Below are positions 15,568 to 24,253 of a DNA stretch of 64,000 nt, piece by piece. Within the stretch, counting starts at the first letter, position 1. Each line of letters starts with the position of its first letter. The notes under the pieces were generated by a model. That model was not told where the DNA came from. It worked only from the letters and a program-made list of their open reading frames with translations, and ran no database searches. The translations under genes and the position numbers were made by a program. The stretch covers positions 1-64,000 of the forward strand of contig JBKOUY010000044.1 in assembly GCA_046723645.1 (NCBI GenBank). The letters are read 5' to 3'. The stretch is from DASQUK01 sp046723645. Its GTDB lineage: Bacteria; Actinomycetota; Acidimicrobiia; Acidimicrobiales; VFJN01.

Positions 15568-16140
15568 CTACGACGCCGTCACGCCCCCGATTGCCCACCG
15601 CCTGGCGCGCTCGTCGGCCAGCGCCAGGACCGGGTCCAGGCCGCCCCCGGCTCGCAGGTGCTCGACGATCGAGCGGTCGTCGAGGCCGGGCTGGGGCGCA
15701 GCGACGAACGCCGCGACCATCCACTCGTCGTCGGCGGTTCGGGGCTGGAAGCGGTCGAGCACCTGGGGCAGGCCCCGCACAACCCGGTTGCGCTCGTCGA
15801 GCTGGAATGCCGGATAGACCCACACCCCGTCGGCCGTGCGGAGCGCCAGGATCGTCCGGCGCCGCCGGCGTTCCTCGATGGCCTGACGGCTGACGCCGCC
15901 CAGGACGCGGGCGAGGCCGGTGGTGCTGTAGAACGGCCCCAGGTCGCGCCAGGGCGAAGGCGCCGGGACGGCCGCCAGCATGCGGGCCGCCAGCTCATCG
16001 GGGTCACCCAGGTCCGCCGCCTTGTGGCCGTTGCGGCGGAGCGTGTCGACCCTGCGCGCCAGCTCCTCGCTCACCCGCGACGAGACCCGGTGAACGTACG
16101 CGGCGTCGGTCTTGGTAACTGCCGTGGTGCGCGCCTTCAT
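15568..16140 (-). CDS. Xre/MbcA/ParS-type antitoxin
   Basis: 190 aa from ATG 16140. FYSTTGLARVLGGVSRQAIE looks like the DNA-reading part. The C-terminal half has the antitoxin toxin-binding pattern VYPAFQLDERN, then APQPGLDDRSIVEHLRAGG, where related antitoxins have a Trp/Pro-Gly-Leu-x-Gly/Asp-x-Ser motif. It should bind and inhibit the RES toxin downstream and repress its own promoter. A leaderless -10 box and tandem 14-bp repeats lie immediately upstream. Confidence 0.8.
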   Translation of the reverse strand: MKARTTAVTKTDAAYVHRVSSRVSEELARRVDTLRRNGHKAADLGDPDELAARMLAAVPAPSPWRDLGPFYSTTGLARVLGGVSRQAIEERRRRRTILALRTADGVWVYPAFQLDERNRVVRGLPQVLDRFQPRTADDEWMVAAFVAAPQPGLDDRSIVEHLRAGGGLDPVLALADERARRWAIGGVTAS

Positions 16141-16147
16141 GGGACCC

Positions 16148-16188
16148 AGGATAGGGGTGCAAGGCCGTCAAGGCAAGGTCGTCAAGGC
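16148..16188 (-). promoter_or_regulatory. Promoter and tandem-repeat operator of the RES/Xre operon
   Basis: On the minus strand, TATCCT (16148-16153) lies 7 nt before the antitoxin ATG. TTGCCT lies 17 nt farther upstream as a possible -35. Two tandem 14-bp direct repeats (16161-16174 AAGGCCGTCAAGGC and 16175-16188 AAGGTCGTCAAGGC) overlap the -35 region, which is where an autorepressing antitoxin would bind. Confidence 0.55.
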
Positions 16189-16204
16189 TTAGGCGGAGGG
16201 CGTC

Positions 16205-16320
16205 GCGCGTTCCTGGCGCAGGAATGGTTGGCCAGCAACCACTTTGGCGCCAGGAACGAGCTGGCGGCAGCCTTTGGTGCGAGGAACGAACCGGGGGCCG
16301 CGGTTCGGCGCCAGAACTGC
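16205..16320. repeat. Two-hairpin array of degenerate GGCGCCAGGAACG units
   Basis: Four related units lie about 30 bp apart around TGGCGCCAGGAACGA. CGTTCCTGGCGC at 16208-16219 is the exact inverse of GCGCCAGGAACG at 16248-16259, with a nested GGTTG/CAACC stem between them. The next two units (16273 and 16303) form a second hairpin whose stem is CGAACCG/CGGTTCG. The array fills the gap between the PHP gene and the toxin-antitoxin promoter. It could be a terminator or a mobile palindromic repeat. Confidence 0.65.
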
Positions 16321-16340
16321 CGGGAGGAGGGCCCCCGACC

Positions 16341-17369
16341 TCAGCCGGCGTGGCCGGCCGCCCATGCCACCAGGTGGTCGGCGGCCAGGGTGTTGACGAT
16401 CCGCTCGGGATCGATCCCCGCCCGGGCCGCCTTGTCGCAGCCGTAGGTCTGCCACTCCATCTGGCCCGGCGCGTGGGCGTCGGTGTCGACGGCGAAGCGG
16501 AGGCCCCAGTCGATCGCCAGGTCGAGCAGGTCGTCGGGGGGATCCTGACGCTCGGGCCGGCAGTTGATCTCCAGGGCAGTGTCGAACTGCTTGCAGGCGG
16601 CGAAGACCACGTCCGGATCGAACTGGGACGGCGGGCGGCCCCGCCCCACCAGCTTGCGCCCGGTGCAGTGGCCGAGGATGTCGACGTGCGGACTGGCGAT
16701 CGCCTGCACCATGCGGCGGGTCATCTCCCGGCCCTCCATCCGCAGCTTGGAGTGGACGCTCGCCACCACCACGTCGAGCCTGGCCAGCAGGTCGTCGCGC
16801 TGGTCGAGGGCGCCGTCCTCGAGGATGTCGACCTCGATGCCGGTGAGGATGCGGAACGGTGCCAGCCGCTCGTTGAGCTCGGTCACCTCGTCGAGCTGGG
16901 CGAGCAGGCGCTCGGCCGTCAGCCCGTGGGCGACGGTCAGGCGCGGCGAGTGGTCGGTCAGCACCATGTACTCATGGCCCAGCGCGATGGCCGTGCGGGC
17001 CATCTTCTCGGTCGGCGCGCCGCCGTCCGACCACGTCGAGTGCGTGTGGCAGTCGCCCCGTAGCGCGGCTCGCACCTCGGCGCCCTCGCCCACCGGGAGG
17101 ACCGTCTCCTCCTCGAGGTGGGCGAGGTACCCGGGCACCCGGCCGTCGAGCGCCTCGGAGATCACCTTGGCCGTGGTCGGCCCCACACCCGGGAGATCGG
17201 TGAGCTTGCCGGCTGCGTGGAGCCGGCCGATCTCGTCGTCGCCGCGGTCGAGCACGACGGCGCGGGCGCGGGCGAACGCCCGCACCTTGGTGGACTCGGC
17301 CAGGGCCCGATCGAGCAGGTAGACGATGCGGTCGAGGGCGGTGGCCGGATGGATGATGGTCGCAGTCAC
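16341..17369 (-). CDS. PHP-domain phosphoesterase with helix-hairpin-helix (PolX C-terminal-like)
   Basis: 342 aa from GTG 17369. An N-terminal helix-hairpin-helix region, LTDLPGVGPTTAKVISEAL, is followed by a PHP domain. Metal ligands are seen in GDCHTHSTWSDGG, VLTDHSP, ILTGIEVDIL, VVASVHSKL, DILGHCTG and VDTDAHAP. This is the PolX architecture without the polymerase palm, a form common in actinobacteria. It is probably a metal-dependent phosphoesterase acting on nucleic acid ends or sugar phosphates. All PHP metal-binding positions look intact. Confidence 0.88.
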   Translation of the reverse strand: MTATIIHPATALDRIVYLLDRALAESTKVRAFARARAVVLDRGDDEIGRLHAAGKLTDLPGVGPTTAKVISEALDGRVPGYLAHLEEETVLPVGEGAEVRAALRGDCHTHSTWSDGGAPTEKMARTAIALGHEYMVLTDHSPRLTVAHGLTAERLLAQLDEVTELNERLAPFRILTGIEVDILEDGALDQRDDLLARLDVVVASVHSKLRMEGREMTRRMVQAIASPHVDILGHCTGRKLVGRGRPPSQFDPDVVFAACKQFDTALEINCRPERQDPPDDLLDLAIDWGLRFAVDTDAHAPGQMEWQTYGCDKAARAGIDPERIVNTLAADHLVAWAAGHAG

Positions 17370-17507
17370 CGACGGCCCCGTCGCGTCACTCCCGGCTCAC
17401 TTCCGGTCGAGATCGTGCCCCCTCGCCCGGTCGGGCAGTGCGCATGTCCTCGCCCGCGCCCCTGACGACGATCTCCCGCTCCATGCGGGGCACGCTACCG
17501 CCGCCAG

Positions 17508-17513
17508 TAGCCT
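17508..17513 (+). promoter_or_regulatory. Leaderless -10 box of ychF
   Basis: TAGCCT, 8 nt before GTG 17522. A GGAG occurs in the spacer, so some SD contact is also possible. Confidence 0.55.
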
Positions 17514-17521
17514 CCGGAGCG

Positions 17522-18598
17522 GTGGAACGGTTCGGGTTCGTCGGGCTCCCCAACGCCGGTAAGTCGTCGCTTTACAACGCCCTGGCCGGGGGCGGTGCCT
17601 TGGCCGCGCCGTACGCATTCGCCACGCGCGACCCCAACGTCGGCGTGGCCAAGGTGCTCGACCACCGCCTGGATGCGCTCGCCACCATGTCGGCCAGCCG
17701 CAACGTAGTGCCCGCGAGCGTCCAGTTCGTCGACATCGGTGGGCTCGTCGAGGGAGCCAGCAAGGGTGAGGGTCTGGGCAACCGCTTCCTGGCCAACATC
17801 CGCGAGGTCGACGCCGTCGTCTACGTGCTGCGGGCGTTCAGCGACGACGAGATACCCGGACCCGACGACCCGCTCGAGCACCTGCGCGTCCTCGAGCTGG
17901 AGCTCACCCTCGCGGACCTCGAGTCGGTGGAGAACCAGATCGCCAAGCGCCGCAAGGCGGCCAGGGTCGACCGGGCGCTGGTCGAGGAGGTGGCTGCGCT
18001 CGACGCCGCCGAGGCGGCGCTGGCCGCGGGCACGCCCCTCTACCGCAGCGACCTCGATGCCGAGCAGCGGGCGCAGCTACGGCCCTACTTCCTCCTCACC
18101 AACCGGCCTGTGCTGGCGGTGGTCAACATCGGGGAGGACCAACTCGCCGACGTCGCAGCAGTGGTCGCTCCCGTCGAGGCCGAGCTCGCGGGCCGGGCCG
18201 AGGTCCTGGGCATGTCCGTGCAGCTCGAGGCCGAGGCGGCGCAGCTCGATCTCGAGGAGCGGGGCGAGATGCTCGAGGCGCTCGGGCTGGGGGAGGGGGC
18301 GCTGCCGCGGTTCGTCCACGCCGCCTACCACCTGCTCGGCCTGCGCACCTTCTTCACCACCGGCGAGAAGGAGAGCCGGGCGTGGACGTTCCGGGCGGGC
18401 TGGAAGGCACCGCAGTGCGCCGGCGTCATCCACACGGACTTCGAGAAGGGCTTCATCCGGGCCGAGGTGATCCACTGGGACGAGCTCGTGGGCATCGGCT
18501 CGTGGTCGAAGGCTCGCGAGGTCGGCAAGCTGCGGGTCGAGGGCAAGGACTACGAGGTCGCCGACGGCGACGTCGTCGAGATCCGCTTCAACGTGTAA
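17522..18598 (+). CDS. ychF: Ribosome-associated GTPase/ATPase YchF
   Basis: 358 aa from GTG 17522, the family length. G1 GLPNAGKSS, G3 VDIGGLVEGASKGEG and the degenerate G4 VVNIGED (Asn-x-x-Glu instead of NKxD) mark YchF, which prefers ATP. The C-terminal TGS domain starts around LRTFFTTGEKESRAW and ends YEVADGDVVEIRFNV. It binds ribosomes and takes part in stress and translation quality control. It is divergent from the PHP gene. Confidence 0.97.
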   Translation: MERFGFVGLPNAGKSSLYNALAGGGALAAPYAFATRDPNVGVAKVLDHRLDALATMSASRNVVPASVQFVDIGGLVEGASKGEGLGNRFLANIREVDAVVYVLRAFSDDEIPGPDDPLEHLRVLELELTLADLESVENQIAKRRKAARVDRALVEEVAALDAAEAALAAGTPLYRSDLDAEQRAQLRPYFLLTNRPVLAVVNIGEDQLADVAAVVAPVEAELAGRAEVLGMSVQLEAEAAQLDLEERGEMLEALGLGEGALPRFVHAAYHLLGLRTFFTTGEKESRAWTFRAGWKAPQCAGVIHTDFEKGFIRAEVIHWDELVGIGSWSKAREVGKLRVEGKDYEVADGDVVEIRFNV

Positions 18599-18771
18599 TC
18601 GGCGCGAGGGACCGTGGCCACCGAACCCGCCAGTGGTCTCGGTCGTAGCGCGCCCGCGCCCCCATGAAGTGACGGTCTGGGTCTCGTGGGCTCGGTGGGA
18701 TCGGGGCGACGGTGCCAAGTACCAGCCCCATCGGGTGTTGGGCACCGGCGCGGCGGGGGCATGATGATTGC

Positions 18772-19101
18772 GTGGCATGGTTGCTTCGAGATGGCGAGGT
18801 GTTGGCCAGCCTCGAGCTGGCCGAGTCGCGCCAGGAACGCCGGCGAGGCCTGCTCGGGCGGGACGGCGTCGACGGCGCGCTGCTGATCCGTCCCGCCCGG
18901 TCGGTGCACACGCTGGGCATGCGGTTCCCCATTGACGTGGCGTTCTGCGACGCGGACCTCCGCGTCCTCCGCGTGGTGCGCATGCCGCGCTACCGCGTGT
19001 CGCGGGTCGTCTGGCGCGCCCGGGCCGTCATCGAGGCCGAGGCGGGATCGTTCGACCGCTGGACGCTGCGCCCGGGCGACGAGCTCGAGGTCAAGGGGTG
19101 A
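18772..19101 (+). CDS. DUF192 family protein
   Basis: 109 aa from GTG 18772. The DUF192 core is seen in LAESRQERRRGLLGRDGVDGA and HTLGMRFPIDVAFCD, a conserved M-x-F-x-I-D pattern. The fold is a small beta barrel of unknown function. It has no signal peptide, unlike many members. Its TGA overlaps the GTG of rsmI (GTGA), so the two are translationally coupled. Confidence 0.9.
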   Translation: MAWLLRDGEVLASLELAESRQERRRGLLGRDGVDGALLIRPARSVHTLGMRFPIDVAFCDADLRVLRVVRMPRYRVSRVVWRARAVIEAEAGSFDRWTLRPGDELEVKG

Positions 19102-19967
19102 GCGACAGGGACCACACCGGGGGCGTGCTCGTGCTGGTGGGCACCCCGATCGGCAACCTGGGTGACCTCGCGCCCCGGGCCGTCGAGGCGTTGGGGTCGG
19201 CCGACGCGATCTGCTGCGAGGACACCCGCCGGACGGGGCGGCTCCTCCAGCACGCCGGCGTGGAGCGCCCGCCCCTGGTGGTGGTGAACGAGCACACCGA
19301 GGCCCGGGAGGTCGCGGGCGTGCTCGCCCGCCTCGCCTGCGGCCAGCGCGTGGCGGTCGTGTCGGACGCCGGCATGCCCGGCATCTCCGACCCGGGTGAG
19401 CGCCTGGTGCGCGCGGCCGTGGCCGCCGGGCACGGCGTCGAGGTGATCCCGGGCCCGGCGGCGGCCCTGGCCGCGCTGGTGACGAGCGGCCTGGCCACGG
19501 GGCGCTTCGTGTTCGAGGGGTTCCTGCCCCGCAAGGGTGCGGCGCGGGCGGAGCGGCTCGCGGCGCTGGCGGGCGAGCCCCGAACGGTGGTGCTGTACGA
19601 GGCGCCGCACCGGCTGGCCCGCACGATTGCCGACCTCGCCGACACGTGCGGCGGCGACCGCCGCGTCGCGGTCGCCCGCGAGCTCACCAAGCTGCACGAG
19701 GAGGTGTGGCGGGGCACCCTGGGCGACGCCCTGGAGTGGGTGCGCGCCGCCGCCCCCCGGGGCGAGGTCGTGCTGGTGCTCGACGGAGCGCCCGCCGCGG
19801 AGCCGCCGGGCGACGACGCGCTTGTCGACGCGCTCCGCGAGGAGCTGGGCGCAGGTGCGACCGCCCGCGACGCCGCCCGCACGGTGGCGACGCGGTTCGA
19901 CGTGTCCCGCCGCCGCGTCTACGAGCTGGCGACGCGACTGGCGGCGGCCGGCACCGCCCGCGCCTAG
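19098..19967 (+). CDS. rsmI: 16S rRNA (cytidine-2'-O)-methyltransferase RsmI
   Basis: 289 aa. VLVGTPIGNLGDLAPRAVEAL at the N terminus, ICCEDTRRTGRLL, VVSDAGMPGISDPGERLV and IPGPAAALAALVTSGL are the diagnostic tetrapyrrole-methylase-fold motifs of RsmI, which 2'-O-methylates C1402 of 16S rRNA. It overlaps DUF192 by 4 nt. Its TAG stop overlaps the stop of the convergent galT gene by 4 nt, so the two transcripts must end inside each other. Confidence 0.97.
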   Translation: MSDRDHTGGVLVLVGTPIGNLGDLAPRAVEALGSADAICCEDTRRTGRLLQHAGVERPPLVVVNEHTEAREVAGVLARLACGQRVAVVSDAGMPGISDPGERLVRAAVAAGHGVEVIPGPAAALAALVTSGLATGRFVFEGFLPRKGAARAERLAALAGEPRTVVLYEAPHRLARTIADLADTCGGDRRVAVARELTKLHEEVWRGTLGDALEWVRAAAPRGEVVLVLDGAPAAEPPGDDALVDALREELGAGATARDAARTVATRFDVSRRRVYELATRLAAAGTARA

Positions 19968-20938
19968 CCGACCACGCTGAGGTGCTTGGCCGCGAGCTCG
20001 GGGGCGACGATGTCGATCATCACGCCCGTCCCCTGCTCGAACCCCGCCACGCTCGTCACGCGTGGGACCACGTGGACGTGCCAGTGGAACGGTCCCGAAT
20101 GGCGGTGCGGGGCGGTGTGGAACACGACGTTGTAGGCCACATCGCCGAGGCATCCCCGCAGCCGGGCGAGCGCCGTGCGCAGGGCCCGGCCGGTGGCGGC
20201 GACGTCGGCCGGCGCGGCGTCGGTGATGTGGACGTCATGGGTGCGCGGCAGCACCAGCATCTCGTACGGCGTGCCCGACCAGAACGGGCAGACCACCATC
20301 ACGCGCTCGTCGGCGTGGACGATCCGGTGGTCGGCCGCCTCCTCGGCCTCGAGGGTCGTGCACAGCAGGCACGATCCCTCGAACCTGCGGAATCCGGCCT
20401 CCTCCTCGGCGATCTCCCCCGGCACGAACGGGATCCCGAGGAGCTGGCCGTGGGGATGCACGAGGCTGGCGCCGGCCTCGCGCCCGTGGTTGACGATCAC
20501 CTGCGTGTAGCGGATCGAGGACCGGCGCGCGTGGTCCTCGAGCCGGTCGCGGATCGCCGCCATGGTCACGGCCGCCTGGGCGTCGTCGAAATCTGCCCAG
20601 CCCGAGCCGTGCTCGGGCGAGAACACCAGGATCTCGTGGATGCCGCTGCCGTCCGCCTGCGTGAACACTGGGCCCAGGTTGTGCACCTGAAGCGGCTCGT
20701 CGCCGTCGAATGCCGGATAGCGGTTGGGGACGACGCGCACCACCCACTGCCCCTGCTTGCCGTACGTCTCCAAGGCGGGGGGTGTGGCTTCCTCGTTGCC
20801 GGGGCAGAAGGGGCAGGGCCGGTCCGGATCGGCCTCCACGGGGAGGTGAGGTGAGATCAGGTCGCCGGGGCGCGCGGCCCGGTCGACGGCGATCACGACC
20901 CAGCGCCCCGTCAGGGGGTTGAGGCGGAGCTGACTCAT
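19964..20938 (-). CDS. galT: Galactose-1-phosphate uridylyltransferase
   Basis: 324 aa from ATG 20938. RLNPLTGRWVVIAVDRAARP opens the HIT-superfamily fold. CPFCPGNE is the first metal-binding pair, and ASLVHPHGQLLGIPFVP carries the catalytic His-Pro-His. FHWHVHVVPR in the second half is the other HIT motif. It exchanges UMP between UDP-glucose and galactose-1-phosphate in the Leloir pathway. No galK or galE lies adjacent, so it could be a more general nucleotidyltransferase. Confidence 0.92.
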   Translation of the reverse strand: MSQLRLNPLTGRWVVIAVDRAARPGDLISPHLPVEADPDRPCPFCPGNEEATPPALETYGKQGQWVVRVVPNRYPAFDGDEPLQVHNLGPVFTQADGSGIHEILVFSPEHGSGWADFDDAQAAVTMAAIRDRLEDHARRSSIRYTQVIVNHGREAGASLVHPHGQLLGIPFVPGEIAEEEAGFRRFEGSCLLCTTLEAEEAADHRIVHADERVMVVCPFWSGTPYEMLVLPRTHDVHITDAAPADVAATGRALRTALARLRGCLGDVAYNVVFHTAPHRHSGPFHWHVHVVPRVTSVAGFEQGTGVMIDIVAPELAAKHLSVVG

Positions 20939-21008
20939 CTCAGTGGCATGTGGGGGAGACGCAGGCTGTCGTGGTGCGCTCGGCGTGGTGCACCGCGTCA
21001 ACGTATCG

Positions 21009-21776
21009 CTAACCGCGAGGCGTCAGTGCGTACGTCGAGACGTGTGTGTGCGAGTCGCCCGTGAAGGGCTCGCCGCGCCACCCGGCGTGACGCTCGATCA
21101 ACCGCAGGCCCGCCCCGGACGCCACCGCGTCGAGCTCGTCGGGCGACAGGTAGCGCAGCATCCACGGGCGCAGCCGGATGCCCGCCTCGGTGATCTGCAC
21201 GTGCTGGCCCGTGATGGTGTGGCTGGCGGGATCCAGGCGGCTCACCGTCAGCACCACCTCGTCGACGCCGATGTGCCGGGGCTCGACGGCGCCGACCGCA
21301 ACCTCGCCCGCATCGTCGAGCGACGCGACGAACGTCTCGATCACCACGCGGCCGCCGTCCGGGACGAGGCGGGCGGCGGCGTCGGCGAGGCAGCGCCGCT
21401 GGTCCTCGATCGTCGTGAGGTTGAACAGGGTGTTGAAGGCGCACAGCACGACGCCGAACCGGGCACGCGGCGACAGTGCCAGCGCGGCCATGTCCCCGAC
21501 CATGGCGTGGACGCGCTCGCCGCCCGGCTTGCCGCGCATCCGCCGGACCATGGCGAGCGATGCATCCACGGTCCACGTGGCGAGCCCACGGGCCACCAGC
21601 GGCACCGCCAAGCGCCCGCTGCCCCCGCCCAGCTCGAGGACCCGGTCGCTGCCGGCGGCGGCCGCGAGCGCCGCCACCCGCTCGACGGTGGCCTCGGCGT
21701 CGGACACGTCGCCGTACCAGTCGTCGTACACATCGGCGAAGCGGTCGCCGTACGTGCTGGGTCCGTAGCCGTCCAT
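21009..21776 (-). CDS. Class I SAM-dependent methyltransferase
   Basis: 255 aa from ATG 21776. Motif I is VLELGGGSGRLAVPL near residue 46, followed by WTVDASLAMVRRMR (acidic motif II) and VHAMVGDMAALAL. YGDRFADVYDDWYGDVSDAE at the N terminus is typical of small-molecule methyltransferases related to sugar N-methyltransferases. The substrate is unknown. It lies between galT and the cysteine desulfurase and is divergent from the latter. Confidence 0.9.
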   Translation of the reverse strand: MDGYGPSTYGDRFADVYDDWYGDVSDAEATVERVAALAAAAGSDRVLELGGGSGRLAVPLVARGLATWTVDASLAMVRRMRGKPGGERVHAMVGDMAALALSPRARFGVVLCAFNTLFNLTTIEDQRRCLADAAARLVPDGGRVVIETFVASLDDAGEVAVGAVEPRHIGVDEVVLTVSRLDPASHTITGQHVQITEAGIRLRPWMLRYLSPDELDAVASGAGLRLIERHAGWRGEPFTGDSHTHVSTYALTPRG

Positions 21777-21853
21777 GGTGTCGTCCCGCGGCACATGATG
21801 GCGTACCCGCCCCGGCGGGTGGGGTAGCGGTGGGAGGGTGCGAGACTGGTCCG

Positions 21854-23155
21854 GTGCCCGAGCCGCCGGCGCCACCCGACCGCGTCACCTACCTCGACCA
21901 CGCCGCCACCACGCCCCTGCGTCCGGCGGCGCGCGACGCAATGCTGCCCTGGCTGGGGGAGCGGTTCGGCAACCCCTCGGGCGATCACGGGGTCGCCCGG
22001 GCCGCCCGGCAGGCGGTCGACGAGGCCCGCGACGCCGTCGCCGCGGTCGTCGGCTGTCGCCCCGGCGACGTCGTGTTCACGAGCGGCGGCACCGAGGCCG
22101 ACAACATGGCGGTGCGCGGCGTCCACGCCGCCCGGCCCGGACCGGTGCTGTGCAGCGCCATCGAGCACGACGCCGTGCGCAACCCGGTCAGTGCCGTCGG
22201 CGGGAACACCGTCGCGGTCGACTCCCGCGGCGTCCTCGACCTCGATGCGCTGGTCGCCGCCCTCACGCCCGACGTGACGCTGCTCGCCCTCATGGCGGCC
22301 AACAACGAGGTCGGCGTGGTCCAGCCGGTGGCGGAGGCCGCCGACCTCCTGCGCCGGCGCGCTCCCGCGGCCGCCATCCACACCGACGCCGTCCAGGCGG
22401 CCAGCTGGCTCGACCTGCGCACCGCCGTCGCCGGCGCCGACCTCGTCGCCATCAGCTCGCACAAGGTGGGAGGGCCGCAGGGCGTCGGCGCGCTGGTCGC
22501 CCGCCCCGGGACGCCGCTCCGACCCCTGATGCTGGGCGGCGGGCAGGAGCGCGAGCTGCGCAGCGGCACGCACAACGTCGCCGGGATCGTCGGCATGGCT
22601 GCGGCGCTGCAGGCCGCGGCGGACGAGCGGACCGTGGTCGCGGGCCGGGTGGCCGCCCTTCGCGATCGGCTGGCCGCCGGTCTCGTCGCCGCGATCCCGG
22701 GCGCCGTCCGGACGGGCGGGGCCGTGGGCGTGCCCCGGCTCCCCGGCACGCTCCACCTCTGCATCCCCGGCATCGAGAGCGAGGCGCTCCTGTTCCTCCT
22801 CGACGAGGCCGGCGTGTGCGCGTCCGCCGCCTCGGCGTGCGCCAGCGGCGCCCATCAGGCGTCGCACGTGCTCGCTGCCATGGGAATCGGGCCCGAGCTG
22901 GGCGCCGGCGCCCTGCGCCTGTCGTTGGGCTGGACGTCCACCGACGCGGACGTCGACCACGCCCTGCAGGTGATCCCCGCCGCGGTCGCCCAGCTCGGGG
23001 GTGCACCTGCACGGCGCGCAGAGCCGGCGGGCCTGGGCCCGAGCGGCCCGGCGCCGGAGGCGCCAAGAGCGGGGGGCAAGATCGTTTCTCTGTCGGCGGC
23101 GCAGCCGCCGACGACCAGCAGCCGTGATCTGTCCGCGGAGGCCCCAGAGCGATGA
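21854..23155 (+). CDS. iscS: Cysteine desulfurase (IscS/NifS family)
   Basis: 433 aa from GTG 21854. YLDHAATTPLRPAARDAM is the conserved opening. ISSHKVGGPQGVGAL contains the PLP-binding Lys. CASAASACASGAHQASHV holds the catalytic Cys loop. It releases sulfur from cysteine. The thiouridylase gene mnmA overlaps its stop (ATGA), so it probably supplies sulfur for tRNA 2-thiolation as well as Fe-S clusters. The last 45 or so residues (from about LGGAPARRAEP) are a Pro/Ala/Ser-rich tail beyond the normal end of the family. Confidence 0.95.
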   Translation: MPEPPAPPDRVTYLDHAATTPLRPAARDAMLPWLGERFGNPSGDHGVARAARQAVDEARDAVAAVVGCRPGDVVFTSGGTEADNMAVRGVHAARPGPVLCSAIEHDAVRNPVSAVGGNTVAVDSRGVLDLDALVAALTPDVTLLALMAANNEVGVVQPVAEAADLLRRRAPAAAIHTDAVQAASWLDLRTAVAGADLVAISSHKVGGPQGVGALVARPGTPLRPLMLGGGQERELRSGTHNVAGIVGMAAALQAAADERTVVAGRVAALRDRLAAGLVAAIPGAVRTGGAVGVPRLPGTLHLCIPGIESEALLFLLDEAGVCASAASACASGAHQASHVLAAMGIGPELGAGALRLSLGWTSTDADVDHALQVIPAAVAQLGGAPARRAEPAGLGPSGPAPEAPRAGGKIVSLSAAQPPTTSSRDLSAEAPER

Positions 23156-24225
23156 GGGTCCTTGTCGCGATGTCGGGTGGCGTCGATTCGTCGGTCGCCG
23201 CCGCCCGCCTGATCGCGGCCGGCCACGAGGTCGTCGGCGTGACGATGAAGCTGTGGGGCGGCGAGTCCGACACGGGTTGCTGCTCGGTGAGCGACGTCGA
23301 CGACGCCCGCCGCGTCGCGCAGCAGCTCGGCATCGCCCACCACACGTGGGCGTTCTCCGACGAGTTCGACCGCCATGTCGTCGACCCGTACGTCGACGCC
23401 CACCGGCGCGGCATCACGCCCAACCCGTGCATCGAGTGCAACCGCCACCTCAAGTTCGACCGGCTTCTGCGCCGCGCCGACGCCGTCGGGTTCGACGCGG
23501 TCGCCACCGGCCACCACGCCCGCATCGTGACCCGTGCGGACGGGACCCGGCGCCTGGCACGCGGCGCCGATGCCGCCAAGGACCAGAGCTACGTCCTGTA
23601 CGTCCTCGGCCAGGCCGAGCTGTCGCGCACCCTGCTGCCCGTAGGGGAAATGACCAAGGCCGAGGTCCGGGCCGAGGCCGACGCGCTGGGGCTGCGGACC
23701 GCCCGCAAGCCCGACAGCCAGGACCTGTGCTTCATCACCTCCGGCAGCGGTCGGCGGGGGTTCCTGGGCGGACGCATCGACCTGCGCCCGGGCCGCGTTG
23801 TCGACGATGCGGGACGCGATGTCGGCTCGGTCGACGCCGTCGAGCTCGTCACCCTCGGGCAGCGGCGCGGGCTGGGCCTGCCGGGCGGGGGCCCGCCCCG
23901 CTATGTCGTCGACGTCGACGTGCCCGCGGCCACCGTGCGCGTGGGGCCGGAGCCCGACCTGCTGTGCGAGGAGGTGGCGCTGGAGCGCATGGTGTGGTCG
24001 GTCGGCCCAGCGGCCGCCGACCGCGTCTCGCCGGTCGCCGCGCAGTGCAGCGCCCACGGCCCGCCCCGGCCGGCCCGCATCGAGCCCATCGGCGACGTGG
24101 GCGCCCTGGTGCGCTTCGTTCGTCCCGAGCGGCGGGTCGCCCGCGGCCAGTCCGTGGTGCTGTACGACGGCGACGAGGTGATCGGCGGCGGCATCGCCGC
24201 CAGACGGCTCCCGACCCGTGACTAA
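23152..24225 (+). CDS. mnmA: tRNA-specific 2-thiouridylase MnmA
   Basis: 357 aa. The PP-loop MSGGVDSSVAAARL is at the N terminus. NPCIECNRHLKFD has the catalytic Cys96. DAAKDQSYVLYVL and DSQDLCFIT supply the second Cys of the persulfide relay. It makes s2U34 in tRNA for Lys, Glu and Gln. ATG 23152 overlaps the stop of the cysteine desulfurase, giving a donor and acceptor pair in one operon. Confidence 0.97.
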   Translation: MRVLVAMSGGVDSSVAAARLIAAGHEVVGVTMKLWGGESDTGCCSVSDVDDARRVAQQLGIAHHTWAFSDEFDRHVVDPYVDAHRRGITPNPCIECNRHLKFDRLLRRADAVGFDAVATGHHARIVTRADGTRRLARGADAAKDQSYVLYVLGQAELSRTLLPVGEMTKAEVRAEADALGLRTARKPDSQDLCFITSGSGRRGFLGGRIDLRPGRVVDDAGRDVGSVDAVELVTLGQRRGLGLPGGGPPRYVVDVDVPAATVRVGPEPDLLCEEVALERMVWSVGPAAADRVSPVAAQCSAHGPPRPARIEPIGDVGALVRFVRPERRVARGQSVVLYDGDEVIGGGIAARRLPTRD

Positions 24226-24253
24226 GTTCACGGGCCCGGCGGTTCCGAAACTG

